Of a stretch of 64,000 nt of DNA, positions 9,715 through 17,457 are shown piece by piece. The notes beneath the pieces are model-generated. The model had not been told where the DNA came from. It ran no database searches and saw only the letters and a list, made by a program, of their open reading frames with translations. This stretch comes from Accumulibacter sp. (GTDB taxonomy: Bacteria; Pseudomonadota; Gammaproteobacteria; Burkholderiales; Rhodocyclaceae): the NCBI GenBank assembly GCA_024235715.1, contig JACKLW010000014.1, forward strand, positions 1-64,000. Direction: 5' to 3'. The position numbers were made by a program, and so were the translations under genes. The stretch's first letter is position 1; the number at the start of each line of letters is the position of its first letter.

Positions 9715-10895
9715 ACTGGACGCGGCCGGGCGAGCTGCGGGCGCAGGTGCAGAAGTTCTGGGACCGCGGCGAGCTGCTCGCCAGCCTGGTCCGCGCCGAG
9801 CCACTGTTTCCGCGCCGCCTGTTCCTCAAGGGACCGACTTCCGCGGAAATGGCCAAGCGCTTCGACGCCGTGCGCGCCTGGGTCGCCGAGCTGCGCGCCA
9901 TGCCACACTGCCGTATCGAGATGCGCAACTTTCGCCACCGCGTTTTCGGCGCCAATTCCGTTCCCCACGCGGCGTGGATCGACAGTCTCGACGACGCCCT
10001 GTCGCTGATCGGCAAGCGCCGCGAGGTCGCCCGCTTCAGTGCCCTGGTCGAGCTGACGCGGCAGCGCCAGCCGCAACTGCTCGCCTGGCTGGCCAGGCGC
10101 CCGTTGCACGCACTCGAACTCGCCGACGAATGGCGCCGGTTGCTGGCCATCGTCGCCTGGGTCTCCGAGCGTCCTCGGCCCGATGTCTATCTGCGACAGG
10201 TGGACATTCCCGGCGTGCACAGCAAGTTCATCGAAGCGCATCGTGGCGTGCTCGCCGAGTGCTTCGACCTGGTCCTGCCGCCAGCGGCCGTCGATGCGTC
10301 GGCATCCGGGGTAAGCGGCTTCGCCCGGCGCTACGGTTTCCGCGACAAGCCGCTGCGCATCCGCTTTCGTGTCCTCGATCGCCAGCACGCCCGGCTGCCG
10401 GTCGACTTCGGCGACGACCTCAGTGTCGACGCCGGCAGTTTCGCCCGCCTCGACCCCGGTGCCGCGCGCGTCTTCATCACCGAGAACGAGATCAACTTCC
10501 TCGCCTTCCCGGCCGTGCGTGACAGCCTGATCGTCTTCGGCGCCGGCTACGGCTTCGAGATGCTGGCGCAGGCGCACTGGCTGTCGCGCTGCCGCATCCA
10601 CTACTGGGGCGATATCGATACGCACGGCTTCGCCATCCTCGACCAGCTGCGTGCGCATTTCGAACACGTCGATTCCTTCCTGATGGATCGCGCAACGCTG
10701 CTGGCTTGCGAAGCGCAATGGGGAGAGGAGGACCGGCAGACCTTGCGCGAACTGCCGCGTCTGAACGCCGAAGAGCGCTCTCTCTACGACGATCTGCGCG
10801 ACAACCGGCTGCGCAGGAATCTGCGTCTGGAACAGGAGAGGATAGGTTTCGGCCGGGTGGAGGCAGCGATTCGGGCGATTGTGGGCCTGCCGTGA
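9711..10895 (+). CDS. jetD: Wadjet nuclease JetD (DUF3322-DUF2220, Toprim-like)
   Basis: A 394-residue nuclease subunit that cuts DNA trapped by the JetABC motor. The N-terminal DUF3322 part covers about 1-190. The C-terminal DUF2220 part has a topoisomerase VI/Spo11-like Toprim fold with the acidic residues in place: Glu258 or Glu260 in TENEINF and Asp301/Asp303 in WGDIDTHG. The protein therefore looks catalytically competent. It overlaps jetC by ATGA and ends the operon; a toxin relic begins 23 bp after its stop. Type I assignment follows from the DUF3375/DUF4194/COG4913/DUF2220 combination. Confidence 0.92.
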   Translation: MNWTRPGELRAQVQKFWDRGELLASLVRAEPLFPRRLFLKGPTSAEMAKRFDAVRAWVAELRAMPHCRIEMRNFRHRVFGANSVPHAAWIDSLDDALSLIGKRREVARFSALVELTRQRQPQLLAWLARRPLHALELADEWRRLLAIVAWVSERPRPDVYLRQVDIPGVHSKFIEAHRGVLAECFDLVLPPAAVDASASGVSGFARRYGFRDKPLRIRFRVLDRQHARLPVDFGDDLSVDAGSFARLDPGAARVFITENEINFLAFPAVRDSLIVFGAGYGFEMLAQAHWLSRCRIHYWGDIDTHGFAILDQLRAHFEHVDSFLMDRATLLACEAQWGEEDRQTLRELPRLNAEERSLYDDLRDNRLRRNLRLEQERIGFGRVEAAIRAIVGLP

Positions 10896-10918
10896 AGGCG
10901 CAGGGGCGAGCATGGCAA

Positions 10919-11430
10919 ATGCTGAAGACAAGAGCGCGTCTTTCGGAGTTGGTCAGACTCGCCGAAAGCGAAGGGCCGCAGGACACCGAGCCGCGGCCTC
11001 GTCGAATGGTGCGTGCGTCGTCCGGCCTCGGCCCTTTTTCCTGAGCGCGTTGACGCTCGGTGAATTGCGCAAGGGCGTCGACAACCGCGCCGCGTCGGAC
11101 CGGCGAAGCGCGCTGCTCGACTGGCTGGAGATGGAATTGCCGCCATTCTTCAGCGGCCGCAACTTGCCCGTTGACAGCCTCGTTGGCGATTGTTGGGGGT
11201 GCCTGATGGCTGCAGCTGGTCGTCTGGTCCCGGCAATTGACAGGCTGTTCGGAGCGACCGCGGCACAGCACGGCCTTGGTCTCGTTACTTGCAATGTGCG
11301 CAACTTCGCGGACCGCGTGCTGGGTGTCTCGATCCCTGGAGCAGGTGAGGCTGGCGCGGCCAGTACGCTAGGCGCTGTGAATCTGGATTCCTCCGCCTTG
11401 CCGATATTCATGCCGCGGACAGCGCCATGA
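10919..11430 (+). pseudogene. Degraded VapC-like PIN-domain toxin
   Basis: The C-terminal two thirds of a VapC toxin (a PIN-fold ribonuclease) is readable from about 11035: FFLSALTLGELRKG, PVDSLVGDCWG, AIDRLFGATAAQHGLGLVTCNVRNFADR. The matching N-terminus lies in another frame from the ATG at 10919 (MLKTRARLSELVRL); relatives start with LDTNVLSEL, so the first catalytic Asp is also gone. The frames would rejoin if the T5 run at 11035-11039 had six Ts, so a one-base deletion there explains the break. The C-terminus runs about 30 residues beyond the usual end. No antitoxin gene precedes it. An uninterrupted frame from ATG 10912 exists, but its N-terminal half is out-of-frame toxin sequence. Confidence 0.72.
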
Positions 11431-11479
11431 CTTCGTCGGCGTGCTGAGCGGCCCGACTGATCCCGGAAAATCCTCGCGC

Positions 11480-13288
11480 TCAATCCTTCTGCGCAATCCC
11501 GGGCGGCAGCGCCACCTTGGCGATGCGTTTCGCCAGGGTGTAGATCCTGCGCATCTGATCGACGAATGACATCTGCAGACGCACCAGGTCGAGGTAATCC
11601 GGGTCGTCGGCGACAAGGCGTGTCGCCTTCCTTTCGAGCAGACGCTCGCTCTGGTCGCGGACCGTATCCTTCATGATCATTACCGATTCGGCGGCCCGCT
11701 GGTCATTGTCGCGAATGGCCTTTACCGCCAGTTCCACGGACTTCAGCGTGGATTCGTAGAGCTCGATCAGGATCGTCTGGGTCTCACCTTCCGTCGTGGA
11801 CCTGACATTGACCAGCTTGCGAGCCAGGGCAACCATATCGGTTTCCATTACGTCGGCCAGATTTTCGATGTTGTCCGTTGCCACCATCAGCTGCTGCATT
11901 TCGGCGCTTTCCTGTTCGGTCATATGGCCGACGCGAATCTTGCCCAGATAGCGAAAGATCTCCGCCTCGAGAATATCGACCTCGTCATCGCGACGGGCGA
12001 TATCCTCGATGCGCGCCAGATCCCGATCCCTCAAGGCCGGTCCGATGTCTCTCAGCATGCCGATCGTGATCTCGCCAACCCGCCCCAGTTCGAGGCGCAC
12101 CGCCTGCAACGCCACCGATGGTGCCTGGAGCGCACCGTCATCGAGGTATTGCACTTGCACGATCACGCCTTCCGGCAACTCACGGTCTGGTACCACCCGC
12201 TCAGCCATTTTGGCGAACCAGCCGGTGAAGCCGATGAACAGCACGGTGTTGAGCACGTTGAAAAGCGTGTTCGCGTTGGCAATCTGTCGCGGCACTTCGG
12301 CCGCCGCCCTGGCGGCGCCCTGCAACTCGGGGCTGGCCGGGGAAACCCAGACGGAAAGGTCTACCAGCAGCCAGATCACCGGCAACCAGATCAGCGTTCC
12401 GAGGACATTGAAGGCCACGTGCACCACCGACGCTCGCGTCGCCTCCGCCGACTTGCTGCTCAGGATGCCCATGAACGCGGTCGTCGCGGCAGTGCCGATA
12501 TTCGCGCCAAGTGCCAGTGCGATGCCCGCGGGCAGCGCCAGCAAGCCTTCACTGGCCATGGCGATGGCAATGCCGACTGTCGCTGCAGAGGACTGCACTA
12601 TCGCCGTGAACAGTGCGCCGGCGGCAATCCCGGCCAGCGGGTTTTCGAGGCCTTTCAGGATTTGCAGGAAGGGTTCGTAGCTGCGCAGCGGCGTCATGCC
12701 GCTGCTCATCAGGCCCATGCCGTAGAAGACCAGGCCGATGCCCATGATCATCATGCCGTAGTACTTCACTTTTTCGCGCTTGGCGCTGAACATCATGAAA
12801 AAGCCGATGGCGACCGGGCCGAGCGAATAGGCCGACAGGTTGAAGGCCAGCAGCTGGGCGGTCACCGTGCTGCCGATGTTGGCGCCCATGATGACGCCAA
12901 CCGATTGCGCCAGGGTCATGAACCCGGCGCTTATGAAGCCGACCACCAGCAGGGTCGTGACTGTCGAGGAATTGAGCACGCCGGTGACGAAAGCGCCGGT
13001 CAGGGCGCCGCTGAAGCGATTGGTCGTGAGCTTGGCGAGTACCGTCTTCAGGGCCTGTCCGGCCGCCTTCTTCATGCCCTCCGACAACAGCTGCAGGCCG
13101 CCGAGAAACAGTGCCAGTCCGCCAAAGAGACCCAGGAACAGCTGTACCCAGTCGGGGGATTGGGCCGCGACATCCGCCTCCACGGCAAACGCCGAGAAGG
13201 CAACGGCCAGCAGCACCGGCAGACCGACGCGCAGCAGGGAGGAGCGAAGACTCGTGGTGCTCTGTGGATCAATTGGCAGCGCTCTCAT
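11480..13288 (-). CDS. Na+/phosphate cotransporter family protein with PhoU-like tail
   Basis: A 602-residue inner-membrane protein of the Na/Pi-cotransporter (NptA/PNaS) family. The membrane part (about 15-400) has the two inverted repeats of the family, with the paired motifs GVLNSSTVTTLL and AIVQSSAATVGI; a third GANIGT-type loop occurs in each repeat. The cytoplasmic C-terminus (about 420-590) is a helical PhoU-like domain. Substrate is presumably phosphate; low-affinity uptake or efflux cannot be told apart from sequence. I chose the ATG at 13288, which has AAGGA seven bases upstream, over the ATG at 13303; longer frames upstream look non-coding. Confidence 0.9.
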   Translation of the reverse strand: MRALPIDPQSTTSLRSSLLRVGLPVLLAVAFSAFAVEADVAAQSPDWVQLFLGLFGGLALFLGGLQLLSEGMKKAAGQALKTVLAKLTTNRFSGALTGAFVTGVLNSSTVTTLLVVGFISAGFMTLAQSVGVIMGANIGSTVTAQLLAFNLSAYSLGPVAIGFFMMFSAKREKVKYYGMMIMGIGLVFYGMGLMSSGMTPLRSYEPFLQILKGLENPLAGIAAGALFTAIVQSSAATVGIAIAMASEGLLALPAGIALALGANIGTAATTAFMGILSSKSAEATRASVVHVAFNVLGTLIWLPVIWLLVDLSVWVSPASPELQGAARAAAEVPRQIANANTLFNVLNTVLFIGFTGWFAKMAERVVPDRELPEGVIVQVQYLDDGALQAPSVALQAVRLELGRVGEITIGMLRDIGPALRDRDLARIEDIARRDDEVDILEAEIFRYLGKIRVGHMTEQESAEMQQLMVATDNIENLADVMETDMVALARKLVNVRSTTEGETQTILIELYESTLKSVELAVKAIRDNDQRAAESVMIMKDTVRDQSERLLERKATRLVADDPDYLDLVRLQMSFVDQMRRIYTLAKRIAKVALPPGIAQKD

Positions 13289-13687
13289 CGATATCCTTTC
13301 CATGACTCGGGGACAGGAGGCAGACCGCAACAGCCTGCCGGGGCCGCAGGAATTGCCAAGCGCCGTCGGCCGGGCCGGATGGAAGGTCCGGTGGCGGCGT
13401 CGCGAGTATATGGGCCGCTTTCCGAGGCGGTCAATCGCGCATTTGCTGTCGCTGCCATACGCGCAGCGGCTGGACGATTGCGGAAAGACCGCCGTGCCGT
13501 TGGCCGCCGCCGGGCCCGCTGTGCTGCCGGTGCTGGCGACGAGGCTGTGGCGGTGCAGCATCTGCCACCGAACTGCGCAATACGAAACCGCTCCATGGTG
13601 CGACGACGCAGTCGCTTCTGCTTCAGCCGGGCCCTGGATCGACGATCCCTCGCGTGAAACGCGGCAGAACGATTGTCGTGGTGCACC
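13289..13687. other. Intergenic stretch, nothing recognised
   Basis: About 400 bases between the divergent Na/Pi transporter and the unknown Cys-motif gene. Several overlapping open frames exist here but have no ribosome binding site or recognisable product. The promoter of the transporter should lie in this stretch, but I could not pick a convincing one. Confidence 0.5.
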
Positions 13688-13709
13688 GCACCAAAAATGG
13701 TGCTATAGT
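13688..13709 (+). promoter_or_regulatory. Palindromic operator abutting an extended -10 promoter
   Basis: GCACCA-AAAA-TGGTGC (13688-13703) is a perfect 16-base palindrome that runs directly into TGCTATAGT, an extended -10 element (TATAGT at 13704-13709). The gene start is 41 bases further on. The position would suit a repressor. The half-sites resemble NtrC boxes (GCAC...GTGC), but those have a spacer one base shorter and go with sigma-54 promoters, which I do not see here. Confidence 0.5.
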
Positions 13710-13750
13710 GAGGCTTGTTGAATGCTCGCTGACGGTTTCCCCGAAGCTCC

Positions 13751-14215
13751 ATGTATATCGTCGATGATCCCACCCTTGCGCTGATTGCCCGTTTTGTCGG
13801 CAACGCATCGCCGGACGGCGGTTCCGATGCGGCGTTCTTCAGTAGTCAGGTCGCGGCAATCGAGGCCTACGTCGAGCGATTTCCGTCCGACGAGCGGGAT
13901 CAGCGCGCTCTGGAATGGATAGCGAGAAACGCCATGCACTATCGCCAGCAGTGGCAGAAGCAGGCGGCGGTCAGTACGCTGGCCAGCAGGCGCTGCGCCG
14001 ATTGCCCTCTGGCGGGTGGCGACCAGCAGACACCGTGCGCAATCCACCGCCGCTGGCTGAAGTTGCTCGAGCGCTACGCCGCCGACGAACTCTCGTCGCA
14101 CGACTACGTCGAAATGAGTCTGGCGCTGTTGAGTGCGCACAAGAACTGGCTGAAGGTAAGTCAGCTGCGCGAGCCCGTGGAATCGGGTCCGTCGCCGGCC
14201 TTGTGCGCCAGCTGA
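13751..14215 (+). CDS. Unknown protein with a Cys motif
   Basis: A 154-residue soluble protein I do not recognise. It is mostly helical, with a central cysteine cluster CADCPLAGGDQQTPC (about 82-96), a spacing that could bind zinc or an iron-sulfur cluster together with the following His. It starts at ATG 13751 behind a promoter with a palindromic operator, so expression is probably regulated. Ribosome binding is weak (CCGAAGCTCC). It stands alone: the transporter upstream is divergent and rdgC is convergent. Coding character is supported by its length, the regulated promoter and the absence of a better frame on either strand. Confidence 0.65.
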   Translation: MYIVDDPTLALIARFVGNASPDGGSDAAFFSSQVAAIEAYVERFPSDERDQRALEWIARNAMHYRQQWQKQAAVSTLASRRCADCPLAGGDQQTPCAIHRRWLKLLERYAADELSSHDYVEMSLALLSAHKNWLKVSQLREPVESGPSPALCAS

Positions 14216-14258
14216 ACGGCCCCGCAGACCCCGGCGATGACGCTGTCTGGCGGTCTGA

Positions 14259-15158
14259 CTATGCGGCCGCCAAAGGCTCGCCGCCGAGCGCCGTCAGCAG
14301 ATCGTCGAGCAGCTGCGCGACTTCGCCGCTCATCAGCGTGAAGTCGATATCGAAACGTTCCTCTTCGTTTTCGCCCTGGCCGTCGGCCTGTTCCCTGAGG
14401 ATGTCGAGGAAGGCCAGCCGCTTGATCTGCAGGTTGTCGTCGAGAATGAAGGATATGCGATCGTTCCAGGTCATCGCCAGGCGCGTAACGACTTTGCCGT
14501 CGGCGATGTGCTGGCGGATCTCTTCGCCTTCCAGGCTGTGCTTGACGTAGCGCACGGTGGCTTTCTCGGCCGAGCGCAGTTCGAGATCCTGGTCCAGGGT
14601 GAAGCCTGTCGGCGCTTCGCCGCCGGCCACCCAGCCGGTCATTGCCGCTGACGGCGACTGAATCACCTTGAGTACCTTTGCCGGCACGCCGTCGACCGAT
14701 TTGTGCAGGTGCTCGAGGAACTCTTCGGCTTTGGCTGGCGAGCTTGAGTCGATGACCAGCCAGCCATTGCCGCGGTCGATCCAGGCCAGGGTGCTGCGGC
14801 CGCGGACGAAGGCACGCGGCAGCAGTTCGAGCGTCGTCTCTTCCTGGATTTCGCGCATCTCCTTGCGACCGACACGGCGTCCCTGGGCTTCCTCGATGGC
14901 CTTCGCCTTGTCAGCGGCAAAACGCTTGACGACCGACGCCGGCAAGAGCTTCTCCTCGACGCCGAGGGCGAGCAGCCATTGCTGATTGACCGAGTGAATC
15001 AGCGCGCCGCCGTCACGCGGCGGTAGCCAACCGATGCTGCGCGGATCGCTGGCGCTGCAGCCCTGCAGGGTCAGCCTGGCAAGCTGTTCTTCCAGCGTCC
15101 TGGCGTCAGCGGACCAGTTCCTGGGGAGGCGGTAGAGGTAGAGGTTCTTGAACCACAT
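14259..15158 (-). CDS. rdgC: Recombination-associated protein RdgC
   Basis: A 299-residue RdgC, a ring-shaped dimeric double-stranded-DNA-binding protein associated with the nucleoid that modulates RecA activity. The N-terminus MWFKNLYLYRLP and the segments LPRAFVRGRSTLAWID and EGEEIRQHIADGKVVTRLAMTW are characteristic, and the length matches the family (about 300). The frame extends 11 codons upstream, but ATG 15158 gives the conserved MWFKNL start. It has its own promoter region facing the PHP gene. Its location 3 kb from the Wadjet operon is probably coincidental. Confidence 0.95.
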   Translation of the reverse strand: MWFKNLYLYRLPRNWSADARTLEEQLARLTLQGCSASDPRSIGWLPPRDGGALIHSVNQQWLLALGVEEKLLPASVVKRFAADKAKAIEEAQGRRVGRKEMREIQEETTLELLPRAFVRGRSTLAWIDRGNGWLVIDSSSPAKAEEFLEHLHKSVDGVPAKVLKVIQSPSAAMTGWVAGGEAPTGFTLDQDLELRSAEKATVRYVKHSLEGEEIRQHIADGKVVTRLAMTWNDRISFILDDNLQIKRLAFLDILREQADGQGENEEERFDIDFTLMSGEVAQLLDDLLTALGGEPLAAA

Positions 15159-15190
15159 GGGCGGACTCGGCAGTTGAGAAAAGGCCGGCA

Positions 15191-15196
15191 ATTATA
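15191..15196 (-). promoter_or_regulatory. Candidate -10 box of rdgC
   Basis: A perfect TATAAT on the minus strand lies 32 bases upstream of the rdgC start. I find no clear -35 at 16 to 18 bases. Confidence 0.45.
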
Positions 15197-15252
15197 GGCT
15201 CGAATCGACTTCCTCTCGAACGCTTCGGTGTCAGGGAGCGATCCGGTGCCTG

Positions 15253-15261
15253 TGCTATCAT
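15253..15261 (+). promoter_or_regulatory. Candidate extended -10 of the PHP gene
   Basis: TGCTATCAT is an extended -10 (TGn plus a 5/6 match to TATAAT) about 30 bases upstream of the likely PHP start codon. No good -35 accompanies it. Confidence 0.4.
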
Positions 15262-15291
15262 GCGTGGTTTACGATTTTGCGCTGGCCAACT

Positions 15292-16134
15292 GTGTCTTCT
15301 GCCGTGTTCAACTGCGATCTGCATTGCCATTCCACCTGCTCGGACGGTCTTCTGGGCGCTGCCGACGTTGCCCAACGTGCGGCGGGCAACGGCGTAGACC
15401 TGCTGGCGCTGACCGACCACGACTCGCTCGACGGCCTTGCCGCGGCACGGTTGGCAGCCGCCGCAGCCGGCATGGGTCTGGTCAACGGCGTGGAGATCTC
15501 GATCGAGTGGCAGTCGCTGCAGATCCATATTCTCGGCTACGCGTTCGACAGCAGTGACCAGGGGCTGAATGCCGGCCTGGAAAGCATTCGCTCGGGCCGT
15601 GTCGAGCGTGCGCGACGGATGTCGGCGGAACTCGAGAAGGTTGGCATCGATGGCGCTTTCGACGGCGCGATGCGTTATGCCGCGAATCCGTGCCTGATCA
15701 GCCGGGCCCATTTCGGCCGCTACCTGGTCGAGATCGGTGCGGCCAGGGACTTGCGCAGCGTTTTCGAGTCCTATCTGGTTCCAGGTCGGCCGGGCTACGT
15801 CGAACATCGCTGGGCGACGCTGGCGGATTCGCTCGGCTGGATCGACGCCGCCGGTGGCATCGCGGCGGTTGCGCACCCGGGACGCTACAAGCTGTCACGC
15901 GCCGAAATGCGGCGTTTTCTGGGCGAATTCAAGGATCTGGGTGGACGCGCCGTGGAGGTGGTGTCGGGCAGTCACACGCAGGAACACGTTGACATTTTCG
16001 CTCGTTACGCCAGGGAGTACGGCTTTCTGGCGTCGCGCGGTTCCGATTTTCACGGACCGGGCGAGAGCTATTTCGATCTTGGTCAACTGGCGCCGTTGCC
16101 GGATGGGCTGAAGCCCGTCTGGGAAGCGTTCTGA
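15292..16134 (+). CDS. PHP-domain phosphoesterase (RNase AM/TrpH type)
   Basis: A 280-residue PHP-family metal-dependent phosphoesterase, related to E. coli RNase AM (YciV/TrpH), which trims RNA 5' ends and degrades 3',5'-nucleotide bisphosphates. Metal-binding motifs are visible: DLHCHSTCSDG near the N-terminus, ALTDHDSLDG, GVEIS, AVAHPGR and SDFHGPG near the C-terminus. The start is uncertain: GTG at 15292 is chosen, with TTG 15277 and GTG 15304 in the same frame. It heads a compact run with yciO (15 bp gap) and the M50 protease, as often seen around trpS and scpA in betaproteobacteria. Confidence 0.9.
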   Translation: MSSAVFNCDLHCHSTCSDGLLGAADVAQRAAGNGVDLLALTDHDSLDGLAAARLAAAAAGMGLVNGVEISIEWQSLQIHILGYAFDSSDQGLNAGLESIRSGRVERARRMSAELEKVGIDGAFDGAMRYAANPCLISRAHFGRYLVEIGAARDLRSVFESYLVPGRPGYVEHRWATLADSLGWIDAAGGIAAVAHPGRYKLSRAEMRRFLGEFKDLGGRAVEVVSGSHTQEHVDIFARYAREYGFLASRGSDFHGPGESYFDLGQLAPLPDGLKPVWEAF

Positions 16135-16149
16135 GCCCGGGGGAGGGCG

Positions 16150-16776
16150 ATGGCACAACACGTTTCGGTACATCCGGACAATCCGCAACAGCGGCTGTTG
16201 GGCAGGGCGGCGGAGATCGTTCGTCAGGGTGGTGTCATCGCCTTGCCGACGGACTCCAGTTACGCGCTTGGCTGTCACCTCGGCGACAAGGCGGCGGTCG
16301 AGCGAATTCGCGCCATACGCGGTGTCGATGAGCGGCATCTGCTGACGCTGATGTGTCGCGACCTGTCGCAGATCGGTCAGTTCGCCCGCGTCGACAATGC
16401 CACCTATCGTCTGCTCAAGGCGACGACTCCGGGCAGCTACACCTTCATCCTCGAGGGGACCCGCGAACTGCCTCGTCGCGTCCTGCACCCGAAACGAAAG
16501 ACCATCGGCCTGCGCGTGCCGGCCAATACGGTGACCCTGGCCTTGCTCGAAGCGCTTGGCGAACCGCTGCTGACGTCGACGCTGATCGTCGCCGGTGACG
16601 ATGGGCCGCTGACCGAAGGCTGGGAAATCCAGGACAGACTCGAGAGTCAGCTCGACATGATCATCGACAGCGGCAATTGCGGCATCGAACCGACCACCGT
16701 CGTCGACCTGACCGGCGCCCTGCCGCTGCTCGTTCGCGCCGGCCTCGGGCCACTGGCACCGCTCGGGCTCGACTGA
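16150..16776 (+). CDS. yciO: YciO/YrdC/Sua5-family protein
   Basis: A 208-residue YrdC-fold protein. Family members bind ATP and threonylcarbamoyl-AMP; Sua5/TsaC make the t6A precursor, while the YciO branch has a related but less settled role. The N-terminal core GGVIALPTDSSYALGC and the later KRKTIGLRVPANTVT and EPTTVVDLTG are the family signatures. The length and the LPTDSSYALGC variant fit YciO rather than TsaC. It lies between the PHP gene and the protease with 10-15 bp gaps, a conserved neighbourhood for YciO. Confidence 0.88.
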   Translation: MAQHVSVHPDNPQQRLLGRAAEIVRQGGVIALPTDSSYALGCHLGDKAAVERIRAIRGVDERHLLTLMCRDLSQIGQFARVDNATYRLLKATTPGSYTFILEGTRELPRRVLHPKRKTIGLRVPANTVTLALLEALGEPLLTSTLIVAGDDGPLTEGWEIQDRLESQLDMIIDSGNCGIEPTTVVDLTGALPLLVRAGLGPLAPLGLD

Positions 16777-16786
16777 GAAAGCACGC

Positions 16787-17440
16787 ATGGAAGAAACGAT
16801 CCAGACCATCGCCATCGCCGCTCTGCCGGTGATCCTGGCGATCACCCTGCACGAGGCGGCGCATGGCTATGCCGCGCGTCATTTCGGCGATCCCACCGCC
16901 TGGGAAGAGGGCCGGATTACGGCCAACCCGCTCAAGCATATCGACCCGGTGGGCACGATCCTGGTGCCGATCGTCATCCTGCTGCTGTCGACCGGCGGTC
17001 TGCTCTTCGGCTGGGCCAAGCCGGTACCGGTCAATTTCGGCCGCCTGCGGCACCCGAAGCAGGACATGCTGTGGGTCGCCGCCGCCGGACCGGCGGCGAA
17101 TCTGGCGATGCTGCTCTTCTGGGCGACGCTGATGAAGCTGGCCGTGACCTTGCCGATCAACTTCTTCAGCGTGCCGATGGCGCGCATGGCCGAGATTGGC
17201 ATGCTGGTCAACCTGGCCTTGATGGTGCTCAATCTCTTTCCGCTGCCGCCGCTCGATGGCGGTCGTATCGCCGTCAGCCTGCTGCCGCCGAAAGCCGCCT
17301 GGCGCTTTGCGCAACTCGAGCGCTTCGGTTTCCCGATCCTGCTGTTGCTGTTGTTTACCGGCATTCTCGGCAAGTTGTTGATGCCGGTGATGGGTCTGGT
17401 GATGGGCATGATTTATTTCATTTTCAATTTTTCTGCCTGA
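16787..17440 (+). CDS. Site-2-protease-like M50 membrane metalloprotease
   Basis: A 217-residue inner-membrane zinc protease of the M50 family, short form without PDZ domains. HEAAH (22-26) is the HExxH zinc site within the first membrane helix. NLFPLPPLDGGR near 160 provides the third metal ligand in the LDG motif. Five to six hydrophobic helices are visible and the length is typical of this subgroup. The substrate is unknown. It is in the same run as yciO (10 bp) and trpS (17 bp). Confidence 0.92.
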   Translation: MEETIQTIAIAALPVILAITLHEAAHGYAARHFGDPTAWEEGRITANPLKHIDPVGTILVPIVILLLSTGGLLFGWAKPVPVNFGRLRHPKQDMLWVAAAGPAANLAMLLFWATLMKLAVTLPINFFSVPMARMAEIGMLVNLALMVLNLFPLPPLDGGRIAVSLLPPKAAWRFAQLERFGFPILLLLLFTGILGKLLMPVMGLVMGMIYFIFNFSA

Positions 17441-17457
17441 ACGGTCGGAGAGCGAAC

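Noticed and set aside
7741-9804. 687-codon minus-strand frame opposite jetC
   Set aside because: Antisense of the JetC coiled coil; composition is the mirror of the coding strand and no motif is visible.
11924-13657. 577-codon plus-strand frame opposite the Na/Pi cotransporter
   Set aside because: The minus strand shows an unmistakable transporter with a good start; the plus frame is His/Gln/Arg-rich shadow sequence.
13688-13703. NtrC binding site
   Set aside because: Half-sites resemble NtrC boxes, but the spacer is one base longer than in known sites and there is no sigma-54 promoter, so a different repressor is more likely.
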